Positions 42,220-49,520 of a stretch of 49,520 bases of DNA are shown here, piece after piece. The translations under genes and the position numbers were made by a program. The notes under the pieces are model-generated. The model was not told the DNA's origin, did not search any database, and was given only the letters and a program-made list of their open reading frames with translations. Origin of the DNA: an uncultured Pseudomonadota bacterium (lineage in GTDB: Bacteria > Myxococcota_A > Bradymonadia > Bradymonadales > GCA-2716585); assembly GCA_937123825.1 (NCBI GenBank), contig CAKZKQ010000458.1, positions 1 to 49,520 on the forward strand. Reading direction: 5' to 3'. Within the stretch, counting starts at the first letter, position 1. The number at the start of each line of letters is the position of its first letter.

Positions 42220-42381
42220 ATACCAAATTGCAGACGTCCGACTCACTTTGGGGCGGCCCTAACGGCGCCAGTAACCACGGAACTCGCTTGCGGTGGCGAT
42301 GCCACAGCTTCGCTCATCCCGAGGTTCCTGCCATCCGTTATTGCTCGCCCCAAAGCAAGCCTTTCGTCTCCATTTTGGTAT
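42220..42381. mobile_element. 162-bp MITE-like element, copy C
   Basis: Starts ATACCAAATTGCAGACG and ends with the near-inverse at 42365-42381. It is again 162 bases. The hairpin GTGGC-GAT-GCCAC (42293-42305) keeps the stem of copy B with one loop change. It lies between the divergent VOC and lipoprotein genes and is closer in sequence to copy B than to copy A. Confidence 0.75.
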
Positions 42382-42501
42382 TAAATGGCATCTTATGCAG
42401 CAGCGGGCGGTGGCGCAGCGCCATCACTTGCCCTCTTGTGGCACAAGGCCTAGGCTATGGATCTCAACAGGCGCGTGGCAGTGTGAGGAAGGTCCACAAA
42501 A

Positions 42502-43017
42502 ATGACAAGCATACACACCCCCATCTCAACAGGACTCTTGCTGCTTTTGACCATGGCGGCGCTGTGCGCGCAGGCGTGTGGCGACCCCGAAGTGGTCTAC
42601 CAGGACAGGCCCGTGGAGTTTGACGGGCAGGGCGATCGCTCGGTCGAGGCCGGTTTGTCGCTGGGCCAGTACATTGACGGCGAGTTTGTCCCGATTGGGG
42701 ATGGCGACGAGGTGCCGATCATCAACGGCTTTCAGGGCGGCACATGGGTCCACCTGTCGATCCGCTTGTCGGGCCTTCCCGCCGATGGCCTGGTCGAGGC
42801 CCAGCTTGGACCCATCAGCGAGGTGCGCTACGGCTTGAAGCTGGTGCGGACCTCGGAAGGTTACCTTGAGGCCTACGACATCCCGCTGCCCGTGCGCATG
42901 ACCGAAGAAGAGCTCAACCAGACCTACGGCACCGAAGTGACTTTGAGCGCGTCGTTTGCGGCCGGGGGAGACGAGGTTGGGGCGGCCAACCAGGTGATTC
43001 TGGTGGCGGAGGAGTAG
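42502..43017 (+). CDS. Lipoprotein paired with the multihaem cytochrome
   Basis: The product is 171 aa. GAGGAAGG lies ~9 bases before ATG 42502. The signal peptide has lipobox CAQAC (Cys26). The mature ~145 residues are beta-rich with no further Cys and no haem motif. The stop TAG is directly followed by the ATG of the cytochrome gene, whose ribosome site lies in its last codons (GGAGGAGTAG). The two are therefore translationally coupled and probably form an envelope redox complex (inference). The family was not recognised. Confidence 0.8.
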   Translation: MTSIHTPISTGLLLLLTMAALCAQACGDPEVVYQDRPVEFDGQGDRSVEAGLSLGQYIDGEFVPIGDGDEVPIINGFQGGTWVHLSIRLSGLPADGLVEAQLGPISEVRYGLKLVRTSEGYLEAYDIPLPVRMTEEELNQTYGTEVTLSASFAAGGDEVGAANQVILVAEE

Positions 43018-45006
43018 ATGCACCTTTTTGATGCCGCCTGGCGGTGGGACGGCGCCGCTGCGCTGGTGGTGGTGGCCGTTTTCTTTGGCGGCGCCCTGGC
43101 GGGCTGTGACCCTGGCCAGGAGGTCGTCTTTGTCGACCGCTCCGGCTGCCTGGCCTGCCACCGACCCCTTGAGCCCGACGGCACCGCCGTGGGCATCGAG
43201 CAGGCCCACCCCCCGGTGGATGGCCAGCCCCTGTCGTGTGAAGACTGCCACGGCGGCGATCCCGATGCCCGCAAGCAATCCGAGGCCCACGTCCTGCCGC
43301 TGCCTGGGGTGGGCGAGTTTATCCGTGACTTGACAGTCCAGGAGCTGGATGATGTGGAGCCGGAGTATCTGCGCTTTATCAATCCTGGCGATTTGCGCGT
43401 GGCGCCGATGAGCTGCGGCGCTGGGTCTCCGCGTGCGGGCGGCTCTGGGTGCCATCAGGACGTCATCGACACCATGGTGACCAGCCCCATGGCCACCAGC
43501 GCCGGGATTTTGGGCGTGGCCCGCTACCGCGCAGGCATGCAGCGCAACGGCGCCGGGGTGAAGGCCATCAAGGACATTCGCGACGAGAACTTTGAGTTTG
43601 GCGCCGATCCCGCCGCCGTCTCGTCTCTGGACGCCATGGAAGAGCCCCGGTTGACCCCGGATGAAGACGCCATTGGCCCCTATCAGGATCTCTATTTGAC
43701 CAAAGAGTGCAGCAACTGCCATCTGTGGAGTTTTGGGGAGAATGCCCACACGGGCGCCTACCGCTCCAGTGGGTGCAGCGCCTGCCACATGGTCTACAAC
43801 GAAGACGGCTTGAGCCAGTCTGATGACCCCCACGTCGATAAGACGTCGCCGCCCCACGCCGCGCGCCATCAATTGGTGCGCGCGATGCCGACTGACCAGT
43901 GCGTGCGCTGTCACTACCGGGGTGGTCGGATTGGGCTCTCCTACCAGGGCATCCGCGAGCGCGGCGCCCCGGACACCGATCCGCCCAACGCCGTCTCGTT
44001 GGGCAAGGCCCTCTTTGGCAACGACGTCAACCACTATTTGATTGACGAAGACTTCCGGAACCCCGAGGACGAGACGCCGCCCGACATCCACTTTGAGGCC
44101 GGGATGCACTGCGTAGACTGCCACGCCCAGGGCGATGTTCACGGCACCGGGCGGCTCTACACGGACACCGAAAACGCCGTCGGCATTGAGTGTGAGGATT
44201 GCCATGGCACCGTCGACCAGGAGACGACCCTCTTTACTCGCCAAGGTGTCCCGCTGGACCACATGTCCCGCGATGACAATGGCGACGTCTTTCTGGTTTC
44301 GCGCGTGACCGGCGAGCGCCACCCCGTCACCCAGATCAAGCGCTCCATCGAGGCCGCGGGCGCAGGCAGCGCCATGCATCAGTCCATGGGACGCGACGAC
44401 AGCGGTTTCTCTCACCTTGACCGTTTGGAGTGTGCCTCCTGCCATAGCGCCTGGATCCCGACCTGCTTTGGTTGCCACGTCACCGTCGACATGCAGGGGG
44501 TTCAGCCCAGTGAGCTTTCTGGCCGCTCGAGCCCCGGCGCCATCACCACCGGCTTTGGCCCCGTGCGCACCGACCTGCTGCTGCTGGCCCTCAACACCGA
44601 AGGCCGCGTTTCGCCCTCGATGCCCGCCGTGCGCATGTTCTTTACCGCCATCAGCGGAACCGGCCAGACCCTGATTGACCGCGCTGTGCGCACCGGCCCT
44701 GATGGTTCGCCTGGCATGGGTCACCGGACCTTTTCGCCCCACACGACCCGGCGCACCACCGCCTTCCAGCAGTGCACCACCTGCCACCCCAGCGCCGATG
44801 GCCAGAATATGGACGCGCTGATGCAGACCATCGGCATGGGCTCGGGGCAGTTGGTGGAGACCGATGGGGCAGGGCAGGATTGGCTGCTGGACCAACTCAT
44901 CAACGACCTCTTTGAGCCCCAGGTCCTCATTGGCCACGACCAACCCTTTGAGTCGCGCCCCCTGACGGCCGAAATCATCAACCGGATGCTCTCTGTCGAA
45001 CCCTGA
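43018..45006 (+). CDS. Decahaem c-type cytochrome lipoprotein
   Basis: The product is 662 aa. The signal peptide has lipobox LAGC (Cys30). Ten CxxCH haem c motifs are present: CLACH, CEDCH, CSNCH, CSACH, CVRCH, CVDCH, CEDCH, CASCH, CFGCH and CTTCH. An eleventh candidate is a CX11CH (Cys133, Cys145-His146). Multihaem lipoproteins move electrons across or outside the outer membrane, as in extracellular respiration. A ~70-residue stretch (145-230) and a ~100-residue stretch (about 495-585) lack haem motifs and may be structural domains. It follows a coupled lipoprotein. No porin-type partner (MtrB-like) is visible nearby. Confidence 0.92.
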   Translation: MHLFDAAWRWDGAAALVVVAVFFGGALAGCDPGQEVVFVDRSGCLACHRPLEPDGTAVGIEQAHPPVDGQPLSCEDCHGGDPDARKQSEAHVLPLPGVGEFIRDLTVQELDDVEPEYLRFINPGDLRVAPMSCGAGSPRAGGSGCHQDVIDTMVTSPMATSAGILGVARYRAGMQRNGAGVKAIKDIRDENFEFGADPAAVSSLDAMEEPRLTPDEDAIGPYQDLYLTKECSNCHLWSFGENAHTGAYRSSGCSACHMVYNEDGLSQSDDPHVDKTSPPHAARHQLVRAMPTDQCVRCHYRGGRIGLSYQGIRERGAPDTDPPNAVSLGKALFGNDVNHYLIDEDFRNPEDETPPDIHFEAGMHCVDCHAQGDVHGTGRLYTDTENAVGIECEDCHGTVDQETTLFTRQGVPLDHMSRDDNGDVFLVSRVTGERHPVTQIKRSIEAAGAGSAMHQSMGRDDSGFSHLDRLECASCHSAWIPTCFGCHVTVDMQGVQPSELSGRSSPGAITTGFGPVRTDLLLLALNTEGRVSPSMPAVRMFFTAISGTGQTLIDRAVRTGPDGSPGMGHRTFSPHTTRRTTAFQQCTTCHPSADGQNMDALMQTIGMGSGQLVETDGAGQDWLLDQLINDLFEPQVLIGHDQPFESRPLTAEIINRMLSVEP

Positions 45007-45134
45007 GAGGGTTTTGTGTCGGGCTTGCCTGGTTTGGTGCGATGGTGGGAGACTCGGTGCTTCGTCACATCGATTTGGATGGGTTGTCCTGGGCGATTTG
45101 GGCCAGGGCACCCTTTTGAACAAGGAGGTCAATC

Positions 45135-46013
45135 GTGTTCAAAGCCGTGGAGAGCCCCTATCTGGTGGGGTCAGATGGAAGTTTTGAGGTCGCCGCCGCG
45201 CCGACAGCGCCTCCGGAAGGTGCGCCGGGCAAAAAAGAGTGTAAAAAGCGCCTCTCGGCGTTGAACGACGAGCTGCGGGACCTCCAGCGCACCCTTTATG
45301 CGCGCGATCATCACGCGGTGCTGCTGGTCTTTCAGGCCATGGACGCCGCGGGCAAGGACAGCACCATCCGCTCGGTCATGTCGGGGGTCAACCCGGCGGG
45401 CTGTCAGGTCTACTCCTTCAAGAAGCCTTCTGCTGAAGAGATCGACCACGACTTTTTGTGGCGCACCGCGCGCAACCTGCCCGAGCGCGGCCGGATTGGC
45501 ATCTTCAATCGGTCCTATTACGAGGAGGTGCTGGTGGTCAAAGTCCACCCCGAAATCCTCACCTACCAGCGCCTGCCCGATCCGATCGACCCCGAAACGG
45601 TCTGGCAACACCGCTACGAATCCATCGCCGACCACGAAAAGCATCTGGCCCGCAACGGCACCGTCATCCTGAAGTTCTGGCTCAATGTCTCCAAGGAGGA
45701 GCAAAAGAACCGCTTCCTGTCCCGCATCGACGAGCCCCACAAGAACTGGAAGTTCTCCTCGTCGGACGTGCGCGAGCGCGGTTTCTGGGACGATTATATG
45801 GTCGCTTACCAGGACGCGCTGCGCGCCACCAGCCGCTCCTGGGCGCCGTGGGATGCGATTCCTGCCGACAATAAACCATTTATGCGGATGATTGTGGCCC
45901 AGATCATTGTCGACTCTTTGAAGAGCCTCGGGCTACACTACCCCGAGTTGGGTGACGAGGAGCGCGCAAAGCTGGACCAGATGCGCCAGCAACTGACTTC
46001 AGAGGAGAACTGA
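45135..46013 (+). CDS. ppk2: Polyphosphate kinase 2 family protein
   Basis: The product is 292 aa from GTG 45135, with AAGGAGG 6 bases upstream. Walker A DAAGKDS (70-76), a lid region SFKKPSAEEIDHDFLWR, and the Walker B-like GRIGIFNRSYYEEVLVVKVHPE are typical of PPK2. A final DNKPFMRMIVAQIIVDSL helix is also family-like. The enzyme phosphorylates nucleoside mono- or diphosphates with polyphosphate; a single-domain ~290-aa form fits class I or III members. It is cytosolic. A small gene follows after 5 bases, probably co-translated. Confidence 0.95.
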   Translation: MFKAVESPYLVGSDGSFEVAAAPTAPPEGAPGKKECKKRLSALNDELRDLQRTLYARDHHAVLLVFQAMDAAGKDSTIRSVMSGVNPAGCQVYSFKKPSAEEIDHDFLWRTARNLPERGRIGIFNRSYYEEVLVVKVHPEILTYQRLPDPIDPETVWQHRYESIADHEKHLARNGTVILKFWLNVSKEEQKNRFLSRIDEPHKNWKFSSSDVRERGFWDDYMVAYQDALRATSRSWAPWDAIPADNKPFMRMIVAQIIVDSLKSLGLHYPELGDEERAKLDQMRQQLTSEEN

Positions 46014-46018
46014 AAGAC

Positions 46019-46255
46019 ATGTGCTTGATCTGTGTAGACTTCCAGCGCCAGCGTATGACCGTTTTCGAGGCGCGCCGCGCCTTTGGTGAGATGATCGTTG
46101 CCATGGACCCCGAGCACGCCAAAGAGGTCCAGGAGATGCTCGACAAAGCCGAGCGCGAGCAAGAAGAGCAGCGCGCCGCTGGGGCATCATCCGCGTCGGC
46201 GTCTGTGGCCGCTGTGGACGCCGCTTCGTCCTCGGCGGGCGTGGTCAATACCTGA
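46019..46255 (+). CDS. Small conserved-type protein downstream of ppk2
   Basis: The product is 78 aa. ATG 46019 lies 5 bases after the ppk2 stop. The N-terminus MCLICVDFQRQRMTVFEARRAFGEM is strikingly specific, with a CxxC that could bind metal, followed by a charged helix (HAKEVQEMLDKAEREQEEQ) and an Ala/Ser-rich low-complexity tail. The ribosome site is weak, so expression likely depends on coupling to ppk2. No function is known to me; regulation of or binding to polyphosphate metabolism is only a guess from position. Confidence 0.65.
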   Translation: MCLICVDFQRQRMTVFEARRAFGEMIVAMDPEHAKEVQEMLDKAEREQEEQRAAGASSASASVAAVDAASSSAGVVNT

Positions 46256-46281
46256 ACCGCGCCTTGCCTCTGGTCGGCCAA

Positions 46282-47184
46282 TCAAATTGAGGTGTCCGTG
46301 GGATAAGCCGCGTCGAGGACCGAGAGCGCTTTGCCAAGCAGCGTTTCGTCCGACATCTCGGCCACGCGTCGCGCCGCAGATGCGCCGTGGAAGCCCATCA
46401 GCGCCGGTGTCCCGGTGAATTTATAAAGGTTCAGCCACACGCTGCACTGCCCTTGGGGCAGTCCGTTGTCTGGAGTGCTGATCCACATCGCCTCTCGGTC
46501 CCAGAACGGGGCGTCAAAGAGCAAACAAAGCTTGTCCAGAACCCCCATGCCCAGCCGGTCGATTGCGGCCTGTTTCTCTTTGGGCAAAGGTGGGTCAAAA
46601 GCGACCACATCGGGCCGCTTGAGCACGCCCAGGGGCAGGGTGACGACCACGGCGTCAAAGGCCCCCACCACCTCTCCCGAAGCAACCCACACACAGGCCG
46701 ACCCCAGCCCGATGCGCTGCACGGCTGCGCCAAGGCGCACCTCGTAGTCTCCTTTAAGCGCGTCGAGGATTTGGACATACCCCCCAGGGAAGAGCACCTC
46801 GGCCCCGTCATAACCCTCCTCAAAAAGATAACCCCACAAGTTAAGCTGGTCGTATTCGGCCCCAGCCATGATCTCCATGCTCGCCTTCCACGACTCGCCC
46901 CCTGCTTTTAACTGTGCAAGAATGCCTTTGTGCTCCACCAACTGGCCATCAGGGCCACGCTCAACTTCTGTGGGCTCGGTCGTCACCCGCACCAGGCCCA
47001 GATGATCGGCCAGCTTGGTCAGGGGGTTGCCCTCGGTCCCATGGATCCAGCTTGCCCCAATGTCCACGGGCACGCCCAGGCTCCGGTCGGTCCACAAACG
47101 GCCGCCAATCCGGTCACGGGCCTCAAAGACGGTCACTGTGCGGCCTTGTCCGGCCAGCGCGTGGGCGGCGGCCAGACCGCTCAT
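46282..47184 (-). pseudogene. Flavin amine oxidase, truncated at both ends
   Basis: The 300-codon ORF begins MSGLAAAHAL and continues with VTVFEARDRIGGRLWTD and DIGASWIHG, motifs of FAD-dependent mono/polyamine oxidases. The family's first strand and full GxGxxG are missing; upstream in frame only ...EHAG remains before a stop, with no other start codon. The C-terminal region with the second FAD contact (AGEAT...GAxxSG type) is also missing, and the family is usually ~430-500 aa. It is probably inactive. It is divergent from the TetR gene, and four operator-like palindromes lie just upstream. Confidence 0.75.
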
Positions 47185-47230
47185 GCCAGCGTGCTCGGTT
47201 TGAGGTCTTTGTGGTCGCGATGAAAGGCCT

Positions 47231-47242
47231 TGTCACCTGACA
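47231..47242. promoter_or_regulatory. TetR-type operator site 1
   Basis: TGTCACCTGACA, extended by flanking CT/AG to a 16-base palindrome (47229-47244). It is nearest to the amine-oxidase start. Confidence 0.6.
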
Positions 47243-47251
47243 AGTTGGTGC

Positions 47252-47263
47252 TGTCATGTGACA
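47252..47263. promoter_or_regulatory. TetR-type operator site 2
   Basis: TGTCATGTGACA, a centre-to-centre distance of 21 bases from site 1, i.e. two helical turns on the same DNA face. Confidence 0.6.
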
Positions 47264-47286
47264 AAGGTGGTCTTGCATGGTTAGCT

Positions 47287-47298
47287 TGTCAAGTGACA
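47287..47298. promoter_or_regulatory. TetR-type operator site 3
   Basis: TGTCAAGTGACA, 35 bases from site 2. Confidence 0.6.
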
Positions 47299-47324
47299 GG
47301 CTTTGGGCAGAGGGCCGAACGATT

Positions 47325-47336
47325 TGTCACGTGGCA
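47325..47336. promoter_or_regulatory. TetR-type operator site 4
   Basis: TGTCACGTGGCA, one mismatch from a perfect palindrome. It is nearest to the TetR start at 47392, 38 bases from site 3. Confidence 0.5.
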
Positions 47337-47391
47337 GGCGCAGGGGTAGGTTTGGCTCGATGATTCATTCAAGCCAAGGAGGGTTGGGGCT

Positions 47392-48003
47392 GTGAGCAAG
47401 GCATCTTCTAAAGACAACAAGTCAACGGCTTTGCGCGCGCTCGATTGCCTGGAGGAAGTAGCGCTTGAGAAAGGGCTCGATGGGCGCTCGATGCGCGATG
47501 TGCCGCTCCGCCTTGGCAGCTCAGTGGCGGCGCTCCAGTACCACTATCCAACCAAAAACCGGCTCATCGAGGCGTTCATCGCGGCGGCGGTCGACGAGTA
47601 CCGGGCGTCCATCCAGGAGCTGCTGGCGACCCAGAGCGACAAGCCGTGCCTGGAAAGCCTCGTCAGGGCCACTTTGGAGGTCGAACCCAACTCACCCGGC
47701 ATGCGCCTGATTGCCTTGATAGAGGCCCGCGCCCAGCACGACGAGGCCACGGCCCGCACGATCGAGCAGGCCATGCCATTCTACGTCAAGATGCTGCGCG
47801 ACGTGATCGAAGCCGAGTATCCTGACCTGCCGCCGGGCGCGTCCGTCATCGCTGCAGCGCTGGTGGTGTCGGTGCTCGAAGGGGCGCCAGCGGTGATGCA
47901 GGCCGCCACCGCGTTGGGCGCAGAGCCCGAAGCGCTCCTGCAAGCCACAGTCGACGCGGCCATGGCAATCCCACAGCGTTTGATGGGCAAACCATCCGGT
48001 TGA
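47392..48003 (+). CDS. TetR-family transcriptional regulator
   Basis: The product is 203 aa from GTG 47392, with AAGGAGGG ~11 bases upstream. Residues about 12-60 form the TetR DNA-binding domain (ALRALDCLEEVALEKGLDG, SMRDVPLRLGSSVAALQYHYPTKNRLIEAF). The rest is an all-helical ligand-binding and dimerisation domain. It likely represses its own gene and the divergent amine-oxidase gene through the four TGTCAnnTGaCA palindromes between them (inference from position and symmetry). The ligand is unknown. Confidence 0.93.
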   Translation: MSKASSKDNKSTALRALDCLEEVALEKGLDGRSMRDVPLRLGSSVAALQYHYPTKNRLIEAFIAAAVDEYRASIQELLATQSDKPCLESLVRATLEVEPNSPGMRLIALIEARAQHDEATARTIEQAMPFYVKMLRDVIEAEYPDLPPGASVIAAALVVSVLEGAPAVMQAATALGAEPEALLQATVDAAMAIPQRLMGKPSG

Positions 48004-48074
48004 GCTTTGATTTTGTATGGGAAGCGGCTCAAAGTGTGCTGGGTGCGTTGCAAAGCAAACCGTCGAGGGCGCAG

Positions 48075-49367
48075 ATGAGGTCATCGGCCACGTTCAAAGT
48101 GTGGATATGGGGATGTGCGGCGTTGTGTTTGTGGGGATGCTCAGAAGCAGGAAATGCTGGTGATGAGCCGACTTGCGAGCAAGAGACGACGTATTATCAA
48201 GACGTGGACGGGGATGGGTTTGGGGTTTCAAGCCAGACCCAACTCGGATGCGTTGCCCCATTGGGCTTTGCGGCACAAGACGGCGACTGCAATGACAGCA
48301 ACGCCGCCGTGCATCCGATGGCTGTTGAGGTCTGCGACAACGCCGACAACAACTGCAACGGCATCATCGACAGCGATGCTTTAGAAAAGCCCATTTGGTA
48401 TCTGGATACCGATGAGGACGGCTTTGGTGGCCAGGCTCAACGGCCAGATTGCCAGCAGCCCGAGGGTTACACTGCCACCAGCGACGACTGTGATGACGGT
48501 GACGGGCGGATTTATCCTGGCGCGATGGAGCTTTGTGACTCCAAAGACAACGACTGTGACGGCGTTGAGGACGAAGACCTTCCTCAAGAGACGCCGTTGT
48601 GGTTTCAAGACAGTGACCAGGATGGTTTTGGAGACCCGCTCGTCTTTCAACGCACATGCTCTCCTCCTGATGGCTTTGTCAGCAATGACACCGACTGCGA
48701 CGACACTCGCAACGCCGTCAATCCCGACGCTGATGAAATATGCAACGATAATCTTGATAACAACTGCAATGCCAGCGCTGACCAGTGTGCCTTTGCGCCA
48801 CAAATCTCAAACGTCACTGCCTTTTCAACTGTTATCTACGGCCTCGAGAGAGGCAGTTGGACCGGGCACGAAATTGATGGTGTTCCTGACACTGATGAAG
48901 ATGGTAAAGACGAGATCATTGTTGGAGCTGCTTTTCGTGGAAAATCATATCTTGTTAGAGGAGGGCAAGAGGGAGCCACACTCCTTGATGGTATTACATT
49001 GTTTGGTGTGAGTGTTAGCTTTGATACTTTACTTAAGAAGAGTTCGTTTGGGGCAAGGGTGGCCAATGATGAATGCCGAACCGGAGCTTTTGTCGAAGTT
49101 GAAACAAATATGGTTCACGTTGTTTGCTTGGAAATGTTGACGGATGACGTTGTAACAATATCGAGAACTGTAAGCACTGGTTTGTTTTGTGGCGACAACA
49201 GCAGTCTCCTTGGTGGCGGTGATATCAATGGTGATGGGTATTCTGATCTGTTGGTTGGGAATCGAAATTTTCAAAATGGACTACAAGTTCAATTGTTGAA
49301 AGGTCCGATAGATGGTCCGTCAGAAGAGTCATCGGGCATTGTCATAGAACGGAGCGCCTTAAAGTGA
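48075..49367 (+). CDS. MopE-repeat / FG-GAP lipoprotein, 3' end probably interrupted
   Basis: 430 codons from ATG 48075 (GAGGG 6 bases upstream). Lipobox LWGC gives lipid Cys22. Three MopE-type metal-binding repeats (about 40-100, 109-170, 178-245) show YYQDVDGDGFG, DCNDSNAAVHP, EVCDNADNNCNG and their variants. From about 255 the sequence changes to FG-GAP/integrin-like propeller blades (DTDEDGKDEIIVGAAFRG, DINGDGYSDLLVGNRNF), probably calcium-binding. Only two or three of the expected seven blades are present. The ORF then ends in IERSALK, overlapping an antisense transposase 3' end. From ~48800 on the DNA is markedly AT-richer. A surface-located protein is inferred. Confidence 0.8.
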   Translation: MRSSATFKVWIWGCAALCLWGCSEAGNAGDEPTCEQETTYYQDVDGDGFGVSSQTQLGCVAPLGFAAQDGDCNDSNAAVHPMAVEVCDNADNNCNGIIDSDALEKPIWYLDTDEDGFGGQAQRPDCQQPEGYTATSDDCDDGDGRIYPGAMELCDSKDNDCDGVEDEDLPQETPLWFQDSDQDGFGDPLVFQRTCSPPDGFVSNDTDCDDTRNAVNPDADEICNDNLDNNCNASADQCAFAPQISNVTAFSTVIYGLERGSWTGHEIDGVPDTDEDGKDEIIVGAAFRGKSYLVRGGQEGATLLDGITLFGVSVSFDTLLKKSSFGARVANDECRTGAFVEVETNMVHVVCLEMLTDDVVTISRTVSTGLFCGDNSSLLGGGDINGDGYSDLLVGNRNFQNGLQVQLLKGPIDGPSEESSGIVIERSALK

Positions 49368-49520
49368 GCCCTGGAATCCAGGGGAGTAGATGTGCTTAAA
49401 AACCCTGCCAAAGAATTGTAGTATATCGTCTTTGGTGATGGCATTCCAAGCAGCGTCCACAGCCTGTCTCATAAGCGCAGCTCCTTTGGGCTGAGCTTGA
49501 CGAACAAGGGTCTTCATCTT
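49359..49520 (-). mobile_element. IS630-family transposase, C-terminal fragment at window edge
   Basis: On the minus strand the frame is open from the window edge to a TAA at 49359-49361, about 53 codons. The residues MKTLVRQAQPKGAALMRQAV and then DAAWNAITKDDILQFFGRVF resemble the C-terminal tail of IS630-type DDE transposases (di-hydrophobic helix with AWxxIT.xDI..FF). The stop overlaps the end of the MopE/FG-GAP ORF. The terminal inverted repeat of the element should therefore lie inside that ORF, roughly within 49320-49358; TA at 49335-49336 is one candidate junction. The N-terminal part is outside the window. Confidence 0.6.

Noticed and set aside
42526..45132. 868-codon minus-strand ORF opposite the cytochrome gene
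   Set aside because: The plus strand encodes ten CxxCH motifs with a lipobox and coupled start; the antisense frame is a GC-driven shadow.
49369..49383. CCCTGG-AAT-CCAGGG hairpin as a terminator
   Set aside because: It lies inside the transposase reading frame and has no T-tract; chance is more likely.

Overview
The window is GC-rich, gene-dense chromosomal DNA. It carries at least eleven predicted lipoproteins, several with Cys-rich repeats, PPC-like, pacifastin-like or MopE-like modules. It also has a Ser/Thr kinase divergent from an FHA/sigma-54 activator, and a multihaem cytochrome lipoprotein. This mix suggests a Myxococcota / former Deltaproteobacteria-type organism, perhaps near Bradymonadales. 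That placement is inference from gene content; no rRNA or tRNA gene was seen.

Layout. 1-4117: two tandem paralogous Cys-rich PPC-domain lipoprotein genes, the first cut by the window edge and the second C-terminally short. 4291-8505: a 55-aa PEP-CTERM-like mini-protein, a membrane-anchored Sel1/TPR-like protein, a beta-propeller-like lipoprotein and an orphan PilP-like lipoprotein. 8569-10498: APS kinase (cysC) and an exported PDZ-thioredoxin fusion, separated by a 162-bp MITE-like element. 11058-15779: a lipoprotein with three pacifastin-like modules, then two paralogous lipoproteins with a small coupled ORF between them. 16108-20478: long-chain acyl-CoA synthetase, an HSL-type esterase, a small exported protein and a helical hypothetical.

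20479-24141 is the most interesting part. It is a diversity-generating retroelement (DGR) in decay: 42-bp tandem repeats, an exported caspase-like peptidase fused to an FGE-sulfatase/C-type-lectin domain with a variable-region-like C-terminus, an HRDC accessory gene, avd, an 84-codon remnant of the reverse transcriptase that has lost its whole catalytic core, and an Asn(AAC)-rich template repeat. The template does not match the variable region at non-adenine positions, so it did not write the present variable sequence.

24440-26786: tandemly duplicated Rpn/PD-(D/E)XK nuclease genes. 27461-31777: a 1438-aa Cys-rich PPC lipoprotein. 32360-33523: a von Willebrand A lipoprotein. 33737-39396: the divergent FHA-sigma-54 activator and kinase-ATPase-TPR regulator. 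39814-42197: a polytopic membrane protein, a metallophosphoesterase and a VOC protein, with two more copies of the 162-bp element. 42502-46255: a lipoprotein plus decahaem cytochrome operon, then PPK2 with a small coupled gene. 46282-48003: a doubly truncated amine oxidase divergent from a TetR regulator, with four TGTCAnnTGaCA operators between them. 48075-49520: a MopE-repeat/FG-GAP lipoprotein apparently interrupted by an IS630-family transposase that runs off the right edge.
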